DNA of 64,000 bases, from assembly GCF_025149465.1 (NCBI RefSeq), contig NZ_CP102275.1, positions 186,001-250,000 of the forward strand. The letters run 5' to 3'. The notes under the pieces are model-generated. The model was given only the letters and a program-made list of their open reading frames with translations. It was not told the origin of the DNA and did not search any database. Made by a program: the position numbers and the translations under genes. The DNA comes from Thomasclavelia spiroformis DSM 1552 (GTDB lineage Bacteria; Bacillota_I; Bacilli_A; Erysipelotrichales; Coprobacillaceae). Below, one piece after another: positions 1 through 9,348 of this stretch (its first letter is position 1; the number at the start of each line of letters is the position of its first letter).

Positions 1-164
1 CTGAAAAGATTAGAACATATAATTATCCACAAAATCGTGTAACTGATCATCGTATTGGATTAACAATTCAACAATTAGATCGAATTATTGAAGGTAAATT
101 GGATGATATTATTACAGCGTTAATTAATGAAGATCAACGTTTAAAATTGGAAGGACAAAATTAA
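1..164 (+). CDS. prfA: Peptide chain release factor 1, C-terminal end (partial)
   Basis: The frame open from the window edge encodes the last 53 residues of RF1, including [15 protein letters not shown] and a tail beginning [16 protein letters not shown], both characteristic of class I release factors. RF1 releases finished peptides at UAA and UAG; the catalytic GGQ loop lies outside the window. The TAA stop overlaps the ATG of prmC by one base (TAATG), so the two are translationally coupled. This is the usual prfA-prmC pairing, since PrmC methylates the GGQ glutamine of RF1. Confidence 0.95.
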   Translation, partial: EKIRTYNYPQNRVTDHRIGLTIQQLDRIIEGKLDDIITALINEDQRLKLEGQN

Positions 165-1021
165 TGACAACTGTAAAAGAGTTAATTAAACAAGCTGAAA
201 GTCGTTTGGATGATAGTAATAAGGATGTAAATGCTGCAAAAGTTTTGTTTTATCATTTAGCCAATAAAGAACCACATGAACTTTATTTGATGTATGATGA
301 AGAAGTTGATAAAGAATTAGAAAAGCAGTTTTTAATGGGAATGGAAGAATACTATAATGGTAGACCGATTCAATATATTAAAGGAGTAGAAACATTTTTT
401 GGACGTGATTTCAAAGTAAATGAAAATGTTTTAATTCCTCGTTATGAAACAGAAGAATTAGTTGAAAATATTTTATATCGTATCGATGATTATTTTTCAG
501 GTTATAAAAATATTACATTGTGTGATGTTGGAACAGGTAGTGGAGCAATTGCAATAAGTTTAGCTTTAGAAGAACCTAAATTAAAAGTCTATGCTACAGA
601 TATTTCTGATTTAGCACTTACTGTTGCAAAGGAAAATGCTAATAATTTAAAAGCAGATGTTGAATTTTTAGTTGGGGATATGTTACAGCCTTTAATTGAG
701 AAAAATCTTAAAGTAGATATATTTGTTTCTAATCCACCTTATATACCTCAAGAACAAGAAATAGAAGCTGTTGTTAAAGATAATGAACCGCATGTGGCAT
801 TATTTGGTGGAAATGACGGATTGTATTTTTATCGTAAGATTTTTGAAAGGGTAAATGAGTTATTGAACGAACGCGCATTGTTAGCTTTTGAAATGGGCTT
901 CGATCAAAGAGAACTGATGGAAGAAGCGTTGCAAAAATATTTTCCTAATGATCCGTATGAAATTATTAAAGATATAAACGGCAAAGACCGTATGTTATTT
1001 ATTTATCGGAATTTAAAGTAA
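164..1021 (+). CDS. prmC: Release factor glutamine methyltransferase PrmC
   Basis: A 285-aa SAM-dependent methyltransferase that N5-methylates the glutamine of the GGQ motif in release factors. The SAM-binding motif DVGTGSGAIAISLA is followed by the catalytic NPPYIP motif (Asn at about residue 190) that binds the substrate glutamine amide. An N-terminal helical domain of about 80 residues precedes the Rossmann fold, as in HemK/PrmC. The length is normal for the family. The start ATG overlaps the prfA stop, so no separate ribosome site is needed. The next feature downstream is a strong hairpin. Confidence 0.96.
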   Translation: MTTVKELIKQAESRLDDSNKDVNAAKVLFYHLANKEPHELYLMYDEEVDKELEKQFLMGMEEYYNGRPIQYIKGVETFFGRDFKVNENVLIPRYETEELVENILYRIDDYFSGYKNITLCDVGTGSGAIAISLALEEPKLKVYATDISDLALTVAKENANNLKADVEFLVGDMLQPLIEKNLKVDIFVSNPPYIPQEQEIEAVVKDNEPHVALFGGNDGLYFYRKIFERVNELLNERALLAFEMGFDQRELMEEALQKYFPNDPYEIIKDINGKDRMLFIYRNLK

Positions 1022-1164
1022 GAAACAAATAAATATGAAAACATTCATTGTGTTAATAAGCTCTATGGATGTTTTTATTATGAAGTAAATACCACATGCT
1101 ATGTGCGTGTTAAGTGTTAGTTTTAATATTATAAAAAATTTCCAATGATATTTATTGGCGTTAT

Positions 1165-1214
1165 AAAATCTGATAGGGACTTGAAATTTTTGTTTCAAGT
1201 CCCTATCAGATTTT
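1165..1214 (+). terminator. Very strong perfect hairpin, probable terminator of prfA-prmC
   Basis: Arms at 1165-1186 and 1193-1214 are perfectly complementary over 22 bp (core TGATAGGGACTTGAAA), with a 6-nt loop. The left arm begins AAAA and the right arm ends TTTT, so it can act on both strands. The stem is unusually long for a simple terminator, and the T-run is short. Confidence 0.75.
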
Positions 1215-1629
1215 AAAAAGCACCTTTATTCCCATTTAATTTTATAATACCTATTTATTTAAATTATCTTGTTAAGCTTTTAATAATTATTAAAAAGTTA
1301 AAATAGATATATTATAATATAGTTGTATTAAGTAATTTTTTAGATGTCAAAAGTAGGTTTAAATTTTAATAATTTAAATACAAATACATAATATTATTAT
1401 ATAAAGTAGAGTTTACTATAAATTTAAGATATACTGAGTTATTTTTAATAGAGAAGATGTAAATGAATTTTAAAATTTATATAGGAAAGAATGACTGAAT
1501 ATTTAATATTAAAAAGTTATTGGATAAGAGATAGGAAAGGAAATAATGGTAACTTTAAAGAGGAAAAAATATTGTAATATAGATAGATAATATTTTTTTG
1601 TTTAAAGTTACTTTATAAGGGTAAGAAAA
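1215..1629. other. Gene-free AT-rich spacer with one candidate promoter
   Basis: No supported coding region is present. A TATAAT at 1313-1318 has only a weak -35 (TTAAAA, 1290-1295). A short AAATATT/AATATTT inverted repeat followed by T residues lies at about 1565-1598. Nothing else with clear function is seen. Confidence 0.5.
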
Positions 1630-2127
1630 TTGGAAAGTTTTGAAACGCAACGATTATTAATAAGAGAATTACAAATGTCTGATGCAATGAGATTAAGTGA
1701 ATATCGAAATAAAAAGGAAGTGGCTTTTTATCAATCTTGGTGGCATTATCCATATAATAAAGCTGTTAAAAGAATAGAATATTGTATAAAACATCCTTTT
1801 GAAGGAAAAAGAGGGACATATCAACTAGGAGTGGTATTAAAAGAGACAGGGTGTTTGATAGGTGATTATTTTTTTGAAGTTATTGAACCTAGTTCAATAA
1901 CTATCGGTTATACTTTTGATAGTGATTATTGGCATCATGGTTATGCAACAGAGTCGTTAAGAGCATTATTAACAATTTTAAAAGATGAATATTATTTTGA
2001 GCGAGTTTTTGCACATGTTTATAATGATAATTATAGATCAATTAGATTATTAAAAAATATGGGTTTTGTGCAATATGAAAAGTCTATACTTATGGGAGAT
2101 ATTGGATTTAAATTAGATTTGAAATAA
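1630..2127 (+). CDS. GNAT-family N-acetyltransferase (RimJ/RimL type)
   Basis: A 165-aa protein opening with ETQRLLIRELQMSDA, the typical start of RimJ/RimL-like acetyltransferases. It then has GYTFDSDYWHHGYATESLRALL, containing the acetyl-CoA pyrophosphate-binding region (a variant of the Q/RxxGxG/A motif), and a C-terminal N-R-S-x-R-L-L-x-x-M-G-F segment. These features support an acetyl-CoA-dependent acetyltransferase; the substrate (ribosomal N-terminus, drug or metabolite) cannot be read. The start is TTG at 1630, preceded by an AAGGG site at about 1617-1621; no better in-frame ATG keeps the conserved N-terminus. Confidence 0.82.
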   Translation: MESFETQRLLIRELQMSDAMRLSEYRNKKEVAFYQSWWHYPYNKAVKRIEYCIKHPFEGKRGTYQLGVVLKETGCLIGDYFFEVIEPSSITIGYTFDSDYWHHGYATESLRALLTILKDEYYFERVFAHVYNDNYRSIRLLKNMGFVQYEKSILMGDIGFKLDLK

Positions 2128-2158
2128 ATAGATAGCTTTTTTATGTTTGTTTTAAATT

Positions 2159-2191
2159 ATGACAAATTATTTATTTTAAAATACATATAAT
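2159..2191 (+). promoter_or_regulatory. Candidate spoIIE promoter with 21-bp spacing
   Basis: ATGACA (2159-2164, five of six to TTGACA) and TATAAT (2186-2191) are separated by 21 bp. A spacer this long is atypical for the vegetative sigma factor, but it is what Spo0A-dependent spoIIE and spoIIG promoters of Bacillus show (established knowledge). The assignment here is inference from position and spacing. Confidence 0.5.
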
Positions 2192-2212
2192 TTGTATTAC
2201 GAGGTGAATGAA

Positions 2213-4417
2213 ATGGATTTGTCAGTAGAAAAGAGTAAAACAAAGATAAAAAATATTAGGATGGTCTATGTAGCAATTTTTGGTTTAACAATTCTTTTGA
2301 GTTTAGTAAAGATGTATGATACATCACTATGCTTTGTAGTTTCGATGTTGGTGATTTCTTTTATGTGTGGTTATCAGCATTTGATTATATATATGGCAGC
2401 ATTAGTATTAACATCATTATTATTTTATGATAGTTATATGGAGGTACTGATATCTTTAACAAGTGTAGTAATGATGCAGGTATTGATGTATTTTAAATTT
2501 ATTAAAAGTAAGCATATTACTTTGATTATAGGTTTAGTAAGTTTAATTTATTTATATATATATAACTATAGTTATGTTGAAATATTAGTTGTTTTAAGTT
2601 TTACTTTAATACATAGTATATTGAGCTTAGAAATTGTACCGCTTTTTATTCATAATACAATTGATGTTTATACAAATAAGCGGATGATGATTCTTTCGAT
2701 AATGATAATGTTTGCAATTGTTTCGTTGTTGGAAGTTAATCAAATTTATATGATGTTATTATTACGTTTTTATTTATTATTGAGTGTTTATTATTTAGGT
2801 ATTAATAATACAATGCCCCCAATGTTATATATGTCAATTACATTAATGTTTATTAGTTCATCATTTAAAGATAATATATTATCTTTAATACTGCCATTTA
2901 GTGTTTTCTTTATGTATAAGCCACCTAATAAACTTATATGTTCAACTGTATATATTTTAAGCCATCTTATTTTACCGTTTTTTATTGAATATGATTATTA
3001 TTATTATAACTTTATTATTATAATAAGTGCTGCTTTATTTTTATTTGTTCCTAATATAAAAAAACGTTCAAATTTACTTACTGATGAATATAAAAATATC
3101 ACAGGGCGTAACAAATTGATTCAACGAGTTAATACATTTGCTTCTTTGTTTAGACAATTGACTAATATTTTTCAAGAATTTAATCGAGATGTAAATATTG
3201 GAGAGTTTGTTGGATATGTATATGAAGATGTGTGTTTACATTGTCCAAGTCGAGATTTATGTTTTTATCAAGATGGTGGGATTAGTCGATTAGGTAAGTT
3301 GATTAATAAGGGATTTAAGTATAATTTTAATAATGAAGATAATGAATATATAAAACATAACTGTATTAATCCTCAAAAAATTATTGATGCGATTGATGAA
3401 TACAGGGAAAGTTATGAAAAAATTAAACGAGTTAATCAAGAAAATTTTTATTTGAAAAAGGATTTATTTTATGAATTTTCTTTGTTAAGTGAAGTATTTG
3501 ATAATTTTAGTGATTCTTTAAAACAAATGCCATTTGAAAATGATTTGTTGAAAGAACATTTATTAGGTTATCAATTTAATGTTACATATTTATATAAACA
3601 CGATATCTCATTAAATGTTTATACATTAGAAATAGGATTATTAGACATAAGTAAAGAAGAAGTTATCAATGAATTAATACCAATTGTAGAAAGTTATTTA
3701 AATGAATCACTAGAAGTTGTTTCGATTAAAGATATAATGCATCATTTAGGCTATACTTCAGTAGTGTTAAAACATCAACCTAATTTTTCTTTACAATATG
3801 GGATACAACAATATGCTTTAGAACCACTATATTGTGGGGATTCTTTTAGTACATTTCATCAAGATAATGATCATTATTTAGCTTTAAGTGATGGAATGGG
3901 ACAAGGAAAAATAGCAGCTAGTGAAAGTAAACTAACACTAGAAGTATTATCAAAATTGATTTTAAATGGAATTAGTTTAAAAGATACTATTGATTCTGTT
4001 AATGCATTGTTAAAAATTAAAAATCATAATGATATGTTTACAACCTTAGATTTATGCAACATTAATTTAGCTAATGCAAAGATGAAACTGATTAAATATG
4101 GAGCTAATCCTAGTTACCATATAAGAAATAAGATCATTGAAAAAATTACGACTAATTCCTTACCAGTAGGAATTGTTTCTAAATTAAAGATGTCATCTTA
4201 TGAAATGGCATTAAAAAGTGATGATATTATTATTATGTCAAGTGATGGAACAGGAGATAATTTTGAAAATATTATTAATGATAATTTGGATTTGATTGAT
4301 CAATTACATCCTCAAGAAGTAGCTACATTATTGATGGATAAAGTTTTAGAAGATAATAATTTGGATGATATAAGTATTATTGTTGTAAAGGTAGTTAATG
4401 CAAGAAATGATAATTAG
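2213..4417 (+). CDS. spoIIE: Stage II sporulation protein E, membrane PP2C phosphatase
   Basis: This protein of about 734 aa has an N-terminal domain of some ten membrane helices (residues about 20-290), a central linker/oligomerisation region with CLHCPSRDLCF, and a C-terminal PP2C-type serine phosphatase with ALSDGMGQGKIAASES, SSDGTGD and LDDISIIVVKV, which carry the metal-binding aspartates. SpoIIE sits at the polar septum and dephosphorylates SpoIIAA to activate sigma-F in the forespore. The ATG at 2213 is chosen because GAGGTG lies at 2201-2206; the upstream TTG at 2192 lacks a site. Its place before tilS-hpt-ftsH matches the Bacillus gene order. It shows that the organism is a spore former. 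Confidence 0.95.
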   Translation: MDLSVEKSKTKIKNIRMVYVAIFGLTILLSLVKMYDTSLCFVVSMLVISFMCGYQHLIIYMAALVLTSLLFYDSYMEVLISLTSVVMMQVLMYFKFIKSKHITLIIGLVSLIYLYIYNYSYVEILVVLSFTLIHSILSLEIVPLFIHNTIDVYTNKRMMILSIMIMFAIVSLLEVNQIYMMLLLRFYLLLSVYYLGINNTMPPMLYMSITLMFISSSFKDNILSLILPFSVFFMYKPPNKLICSTVYILSHLILPFFIEYDYYYYNFIIIISAALFLFVPNIKKRSNLLTDEYKNITGRNKLIQRVNTFASLFRQLTNIFQEFNRDVNIGEFVGYVYEDVCLHCPSRDLCFYQDGGISRLGKLINKGFKYNFNNEDNEYIKHNCINPQKIIDAIDEYRESYEKIKRVNQENFYLKKDLFYEFSLLSEVFDNFSDSLKQMPFENDLLKEHLLGYQFNVTYLYKHDISLNVYTLEIGLLDISKEEVINELIPIVESYLNESLEVVSIKDIMHHLGYTSVVLKHQPNFSLQYGIQQYALEPLYCGDSFSTFHQDNDHYLALSDGMGQGKIAASESKLTLEVLSKLILNGISLKDTIDSVNALLKIKNHNDMFTTLDLCNINLANAKMKLIKYGANPSYHIRNKIIEKITTNSLPVGIVSKLKMSSYEMALKSDDIIIMSSDGTGDNFENIINDNLDLIDQLHPQEVATLLMDKVLEDNNLDDISIIVVKVVNARNDN

Positions 4418-4438
4418 ATCGTTTATAACGGTCTTTTT
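4417..4438 (+). terminator. Terminator after spoIIE
   Basis: A GATCGTT/AACGGTC stem with one G-T pair and a TATA loop is followed by TTTTT. It separates spoIIE from the tilS operon. Confidence 0.7.
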
Positions 4439-4447
4439 ATTTGAAAG

Positions 4448-4476
4448 TATTAATTTTATAAATTATCTGTTATAAT
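4448..4476 (+). promoter_or_regulatory. Promoter of tilS-hpt-ftsH
   Basis: An extended -10 element (TGTTATAAT, TATAAT at 4471-4476) lies 25 bp before the tilS start. The -35 is weak, as expected for an extended -10 promoter. Confidence 0.5.
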
Positions 4477-4500
4477 GGGGACAATACTTGAGGTGGTACA

Positions 4501-5745
4501 ATGGAAAATTTGAAAAAATTACTGAATTTTAATAAATTATATGTAGTGGGTGTATCTGGTGGTTGTGATTCGATGGCTTTATTGGATATTATGCAAAAAA
4601 AAGGTTATCGAATGGTTGTTTGTCATGTAAATTATCATTTACGAAATGATAGTGATTTGGACCAAAAGACAGTAGAAGATTATTGTAAGATGCATGATAT
4701 TGCTTGTTTTGTTAAAGAGATTGATAGTAAACTGTATAGTAAAGAAAATTTTCAGATGCAGGCTAGGGAATTGCGTTATCAATTTTATCGGGAAATTGCT
4801 AATAAATATAACACTAATGAAGTTGTTTTAGCTCATCATTTGGATGATGTAATTGAAAATATTGTAATGCAACTGCAACGTAATAATACAAAAGGTTATT
4901 TAGGGATTAAAGATGTAAGTGATGTTTTTGGGGTAGTTGTAATTAGGCCTTTTTTAGAGGTTAGAAAGCAAGCTTTAAGAAATTATTGTCATGATTATAA
5001 TGTATTTTATCGAGATGATTATACTAATTTTGAAACTGATTTTACTCGTGATTTTGTTCGTAATGTTACTTTAAAGAAGTATAGTGAAAAACAAATTGAG
5101 GAATTATTAATCCAGGCAAAACATCATAATGAAAGATATTTAAAAAATCTTGAGTTAGTTCAAGTTTATATTCATCAGTATCACCAAAAAGAAATGATTG
5201 ATTATCATTTAATACCTGATAATCTTTTGGAATGTTTTATTTATGAAATTATTAAAGAAAATGTTTATCCACCATTAATAAGTGATTCTTTAATTAAGGA
5301 AATAATTAAACAAATTAATAGTGACAAACCTAATATTGAAATGGATTTACCTGTTAATATTAGGTTCATAAAAGAATATAATAATATACGTGTTTCAAAG
5401 TCAAAAAATAGCTCTGGTTATTGTTTAAAATATGAACAATTAGTTTATGATAAACATGAACACTTTTATTTAAGTAAAAAAGGTCATTTAAATGAGGGGG
5501 TATATTTGACTGATGAAGACTTTCCTATCATGATAAGGTCTTATAAACCTGGTGATGTAATTGTTACTTCTGGAGGAACTAAGAAAATATCACGTCTATA
5601 TATTGATAATAAAGTTCCTAAAAGCCAAAGAGAAAATTGGCCAATTGTTGTAAATAGTGACAATGAAATTATTTTAGTACCGCATCTTGCAAAAAATATT
5701 AGGTATTTATATTCAAAACCTAATTTATATGTGGTAAAATTATAA
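4501..5745 (+). CDS. tilS: tRNA(Ile)-lysidine synthase TilS
   Basis: A 414-aa N-type ATP pyrophosphatase with the P-loop SGGCDS at residues 19-24, followed by VCHVNYHLR and LAHHLDDVIEN, hallmarks of TilS. It ligates lysine to C34 of tRNA-Ile(CAU), changing its codon specificity from AUG to AUA, and is essential. The C-terminal third (IMIRSYKPGDVI, KISRLYIDNKVPK) matches the tRNA-binding TilS C-domain. The ATG at 4501 follows GAGGTG at 4490-4495. hpt follows 26 bp downstream, the widely conserved tilS-hpt-ftsH arrangement. Confidence 0.95.
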   Translation: MENLKKLLNFNKLYVVGVSGGCDSMALLDIMQKKGYRMVVCHVNYHLRNDSDLDQKTVEDYCKMHDIACFVKEIDSKLYSKENFQMQARELRYQFYREIANKYNTNEVVLAHHLDDVIENIVMQLQRNNTKGYLGIKDVSDVFGVVVIRPFLEVRKQALRNYCHDYNVFYRDDYTNFETDFTRDFVRNVTLKKYSEKQIEELLIQAKHHNERYLKNLELVQVYIHQYHQKEMIDYHLIPDNLLECFIYEIIKENVYPPLISDSLIKEIIKQINSDKPNIEMDLPVNIRFIKEYNNIRVSKSKNSSGYCLKYEQLVYDKHEHFYLSKKGHLNEGVYLTDEDFPIMIRSYKPGDVIVTSGGTKKISRLYIDNKVPKSQRENWPIVVNSDNEIILVPHLAKNIRYLYSKPNLYVVKL

Positions 5746-5771
5746 TCATGTATGGATTAGAGGTGATTTAA

Positions 5772-6302
5772 ATGCATAAGAATATAAAAGAAATTTTAAT
5801 TAGTGAAGAACAAATTATTGAAAAATGTAAAGAATTAGGAAAAATTATTGATAAAGATTATGAAGGTAAAGAAGTTTTATTAGTAGGATTATTAAAAGGT
5901 TCTGTACCTTTTATGGCAGAACTTGCTAAGCATTTAAATAGTGATGTTACATTTGATTACATGAATGTAAGTAGTTATGATGGTGTTGAATCTAAAACAC
6001 TTGTAGTTAAACAGGATTTAAAGGAAGATGTTAGTGGCAAGAACATTTTAATTGTTGAAGATATTCTTGATACTGGAAAGACATTATACAATGTTAAAGA
6101 GATGCTTTTAAAGCGTAATGCTAATAGTGTAAAAATTGTTACGATGTTAGATAAAGAAGAAGGTCGTATTATTGATATGAAAGCTGATTATGTTGGATTT
6201 AAAATTCCAAATGCTTTTGTTGTTGGATATGGCTTAGATTTTAATGAGAAATATCGTCAATTGCCATATGTAGGTATTTTAAAAGAAGAATGTTATAAGT
6301 AA
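5772..6302 (+). CDS. hpt: Hypoxanthine phosphoribosyltransferase
   Basis: A 176-aa type I phosphoribosyltransferase with the PRPP-binding loop VEDILDTGKTL, the upstream LLVGLLKGSVPF segment and the C-terminal YVGFKIPNAFVVGYGLD, all typical of Hpt/HprT. It converts hypoxanthine or guanine plus PRPP to IMP or GMP in purine salvage. The ATG at 5772 follows GAGGTG at 5761-5766. It lies between tilS and ftsH with short spacers, so it is co-transcribed with them. Confidence 0.96.
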   Translation: MHKNIKEILISEEQIIEKCKELGKIIDKDYEGKEVLLVGLLKGSVPFMAELAKHLNSDVTFDYMNVSSYDGVESKTLVVKQDLKEDVSGKNILIVEDILDTGKTLYNVKEMLLKRNANSVKIVTMLDKEEGRIIDMKADYVGFKIPNAFVVGYGLDFNEKYRQLPYVGILKEECYK

Positions 6303-6311
6303 GGAGAGTTT

Positions 6312-8258
6312 ATGAACAGTAAGAACGGATTATTAAAATCAATTCTTCCTTGGCTACTAGTACTGATTGTAATAGGCGGAATGGTTACTTTTATGAATCA
6401 AACCACTGGTAGAGAACTTAAGTACAATGAGTTTGTAGAAGTAGTGCAAGAAGAAAAAATTAAGGAAGTTGAAATTGTTCCATCATCATTAGTTATTGAT
6501 GTTTCAGGAAGCTATACTAAAAAGAATGATGGAAAATCATCTGAAGTATCATTTACAACAACTATTCCTAATACAGAAGCAGAGATGCAATCGTTGACAA
6601 GTTTATTAAACGAAAAAGATATTGAAACTACTGTTGTAGATCCTAATGATCGAGGAATGTTTACAAGAGTACTTTTAAATATACTACCATATGTACTGTT
6701 ATTAGGTGGAATGTTTTTTATTTTTAAAATGATGTCACAAGGTGGTGGAAATGCTAAAGCATTTGAATTTGGAAATTCTAGAGCTAAATTAGAAAAAAAT
6801 CAAACAACAAGATTTTCTGATGTAGCCGGAGCAGATGAAGAAAAAGAAGAATTGAAAGAATTAGTTGAATTCTTAAAAAATCCAAAGAAATTTGCTCAAA
6901 TGGGTGCTAGAATTCCTAAAGGAGTATTACTTGTAGGCCCACCAGGTACTGGTAAAACATTACTTGCAAGAGCTGTTTCTGGTGAAGCGAGTGTGCCATA
7001 TTATTCTATTTCTGGTTCTGAATTCGTAGAAATGTTTGTCGGAGTTGGAGCTGGACGTGTTCGTGATATGTTTAAAAAAGCTAAACAAACAGCACCATGT
7101 ATTATTTTCATTGATGAAATTGATGCTGTAGGACGTCAAAGAGGAACTGGAATGGGTGGCGGCCATGATGAACGTGAACAAACATTGAACCAGTTATTAG
7201 TTGAAATGGATGGATTTAGCGGTAATGAAGGAATTATCATTTTGGCAGCAACTAACCGTGTTGATGTATTAGATCCGGCATTATTACGTCCAGGACGTTT
7301 TGACCGTCAAATTCAAGTGGCAAACCCTGATAAAAATGCACGTACTGAAATTTTAAAAGTACATGCACGAAATAAAAAATTTGCACCAGATGTTGATTTT
7401 ACTAATATTGCTCAAAGAACACCAGGTTTTTCAGGAGCTGAATTGGAAAATGTTTTAAATGAAGCAGCATTATTAGCGGTTCGTGAAAATCATAAAGTTA
7501 TTTCAATGGGTGATATTGATGAAGCAATTGATCGTGTTATGGGTGGACCGGCAAAGAAATCACGTAAATATAGTGAAAAAGAACGTCGTTTAGTAGCTTA
7601 TCATGAAGCTGGGCATGCAGTTTTAGGATTAGCACTTGAAGATGCTAATAAAGTTCAAAAAGTTACAATTGTTCCTCGTGGACAAGCAGGTGGATATAAC
7701 CTAATGACACCAAAAGAAGAAACTTATTTCCAAACAAAGACGCAATTAGAAGCTAATATTGCAGGATTTATGGGGGGACGTGTTGCTGAAGAAATTTTCT
7801 TTGGTGATGTAAGTTCTGGAGCTCATAATGATATTGAACAGGCAACAAGAATTGCTAGAATGATGGTTACAGAATTAGGTATGTCTGAACTGGGACCTAT
7901 TAAATATGATTCTGAACAAGGAAATGTATTTTTAGGACGTGATTATACACAACATAGCAATTCACATTCAGGGCAAATTGCTTATGAAATTGATGTACAA
8001 GTTCGTAAGATCATTGATGAATGTTATGCTAAAGCTAAGGAAATTATTGAAGCTAATAAAGATAAGTTAGTTATTATTGCAGATGCATTGTTAGAGTATG
8101 AAACATTAGCAGGAGAACAAATTGAAGCATTATTTAATACTGGCCGTATGTTAGATCGTCATGATGGAACAAACGATGAAAATAGTGATAATTCAAATGA
8201 TAATCAAACAACTGTTTCATTTGATAATGCAGATGATTTATTAGATGATATGAAATAA
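6312..8258 (+). CDS. ftsH: ATP-dependent zinc metalloprotease FtsH
   Basis: A 648-aa membrane-bound AAA+ protease. A first helix at residues about 9-27, an extracytoplasmic region and a second helix at about 122-142 precede the AAA module, which has Walker A GPPGTGKT at 209-216, Walker [10 protein letters not shown] and the second region of homology [20 protein letters not shown]. The peptidase has the zinc motif HEAGH at 431-435. It degrades misassembled membrane proteins and short-lived regulators. The acidic, Asn-rich tail is usual. The start follows AAGGAGAG at 6301-6308. The length is normal. Confidence 0.97.
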   Translation: MNSKNGLLKSILPWLLVLIVIGGMVTFMNQTTGRELKYNEFVEVVQEEKIKEVEIVPSSLVIDVSGSYTKKNDGKSSEVSFTTTIPNTEAEMQSLTSLLNEKDIETTVVDPNDRGMFTRVLLNILPYVLLLGGMFFIFKMMSQGGGNAKAFEFGNSRAKLEKNQTTRFSDVAGADEEKEELKELVEFLKNPKKFAQMGARIPKGVLLVGPPGTGKTLLARAVSGEASVPYYSISGSEFVEMFVGVGAGRVRDMFKKAKQTAPCIIFIDEIDAVGRQRGTGMGGGHDEREQTLNQLLVEMDGFSGNEGIIILAATNRVDVLDPALLRPGRFDRQIQVANPDKNARTEILKVHARNKKFAPDVDFTNIAQRTPGFSGAELENVLNEAALLAVRENHKVISMGDIDEAIDRVMGGPAKKSRKYSEKERRLVAYHEAGHAVLGLALEDANKVQKVTIVPRGQAGGYNLMTPKEETYFQTKTQLEANIAGFMGGRVAEEIFFGDVSSGAHNDIEQATRIARMMVTELGMSELGPIKYDSEQGNVFLGRDYTQHSNSHSGQIAYEIDVQVRKIIDECYAKAKEIIEANKDKLVIIADALLEYETLAGEQIEALFNTGRMLDRHDGTNDENSDNSNDNQTTVSFDNADDLLDDMK

Positions 8259-8277
8259 AGCGGTATCCGCTTTTTTT
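8257..8277 (+). terminator. Terminator after ftsH
   Basis: AAAGCGG/CCGCTTT stem with a 3-nt loop followed by seven T residues; the stem begins inside the ftsH stop codon. Confidence 0.85.
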
Positions 8278-8297
8278 CATATTTAGAGGTGATGATA

Positions 8298-8390
8298 GTG
8301 GATAAAGTCAAACGTAAAGTATTTATTTTGTTTATTATTGCTTGCATGATAATACCGATGGTATTATCATCAATTGTTGTATTTTTATAG
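8298..8390 (+). CDS. Small single-helix membrane peptide, 30 aa
   Basis: A GTG start at 8298 follows a strong GAGGTGAT site at 8286-8293 and opens a 30-codon frame. The peptide has a basic N-terminus (MDKVKRKVF) followed by one hydrophobic helix of about 20 residues ending VVFL. The TAG stop at 8388-8390 abuts the hslO ribosome site GGAGAA, so translation may be coupled. It lies immediately after the ftsH terminator. No family is recognised. The size and membrane character recall small membrane peptides that bind FtsH-type proteases, but that is speculation. Confidence 0.5.
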   Translation: MDKVKRKVFILFIIACMIIPMVLSSIVVFL

Positions 8391-8399
8391 GAGAATGGT

Positions 8400-9269
8400 A
8401 TGAAAGATTATTTAGTTAGAGGATTAGTGAATAGTAAAAATTGTCGTGTTTTTGCTTGTAGAACAACAAATCTAGTAGATGTAGCAAGAAAAAATCATAA
8501 TTTATGGCCTACTGCCTCAGCTGCGCTTGGAAGAATGATGTCAGCAACTTTAATGATGGCAAGAATGAATAAGAATTCTGAAAAAATGACAGTCATCATT
8601 AATGGTGGTGGTCCAATTGGAACAATGATCAATGTTACTAATGGTGATGGAAATATTAAAGGTTTTGTGGCTAATCCAGAAGTTCATTATACATATAATG
8701 ATACTGGTAAATTGGCAGTAGGAGTAGCAGTTGGTCATGAAGGGACTTTACAAGTAGTTAGAGATATGGGGTTAAAAGAACCGTTTACTGGCTCAGTGCC
8801 ACTTCAAACAGGTGAAATCGGAGATGATTTTAGTTATTATTTTGCAGTAAGTGAACAAACACCTTCCGTTGTTTCAGTTGGTGTATTAGTCAATGATACA
8901 AATGAAGTATTAGCTTCAGGAGGGTTTATAATCCAATTACTTCCAGAAGCTACTGAGGAAGATATTACTTATATTGAAAATGCAGTTAAACAATGTCCGC
9001 CAGTTTCTCAATTGATTAATGAGGGAAAAACACCTGAAGATATTTTAAGATCATTATTTGATGATGTAGAGATTACAGAAACACAAGATTTATTTTTTAA
9101 ATGTGATTGTTCTAAAGAAAAATTATCAGAAGCATTGATTACTGTTGGTAAAGATGAGTTACAAGCGATGATTGATGAAGATCATGGATGTCAATTACAT
9201 TGTCAGTTCTGTAATACTGAATATAATTTTAGTGAAGATGAATTAAAAGAAATTATAGAAAAGATTTAA
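8400..9269 (+). CDS. hslO: Redox-regulated chaperone Hsp33
   Basis: A 289-aa homologue of Hsp33. The N-terminal domain begins MKDYLVRGLV and has the conserved NGGGPIGTMINVTNGDG region. The C-terminal zinc switch is CDC at residues about 237-239 and the CxxC of HCQFC near 269-272; these four cysteines bind zinc and form disulfides on oxidation, activating holdase function. The start ATG at 8400 follows GGAGAA at 8390-8395. hslO lying after ftsH is common in Firmicutes. Confidence 0.96.
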   Translation: MKDYLVRGLVNSKNCRVFACRTTNLVDVARKNHNLWPTASAALGRMMSATLMMARMNKNSEKMTVIINGGGPIGTMINVTNGDGNIKGFVANPEVHYTYNDTGKLAVGVAVGHEGTLQVVRDMGLKEPFTGSVPLQTGEIGDDFSYYFAVSEQTPSVVSVGVLVNDTNEVLASGGFIIQLLPEATEEDITYIENAVKQCPPVSQLINEGKTPEDILRSLFDDVEITETQDLFFKCDCSKEKLSEALITVGKDELQAMIDEDHGCQLHCQFCNTEYNFSEDELKEIIEKI

Positions 9270-9291
9270 AATAGAATTGATTTTATATGTT

Positions 9292-9330
9292 AACCTTCTA
9301 TTAACAAGTGAGTTAATAGAGGGTTTTATT
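9292..9330 (+). terminator. Terminator after hslO
   Basis: A 14-bp stem (9292-9305 with 9312-9325, one G-T pair) and a 6-nt loop are followed by TTTTATTTAT. Confidence 0.8.
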
Positions 9331-9348
9331 TATATTCTAAATAAAATA

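Noticed and set aside
1013-1198. A 61-codon minus-strand frame overlapping prmC and the hairpin
   Set aside because: It starts inside the terminator hairpin and has no ribosome site or family match.
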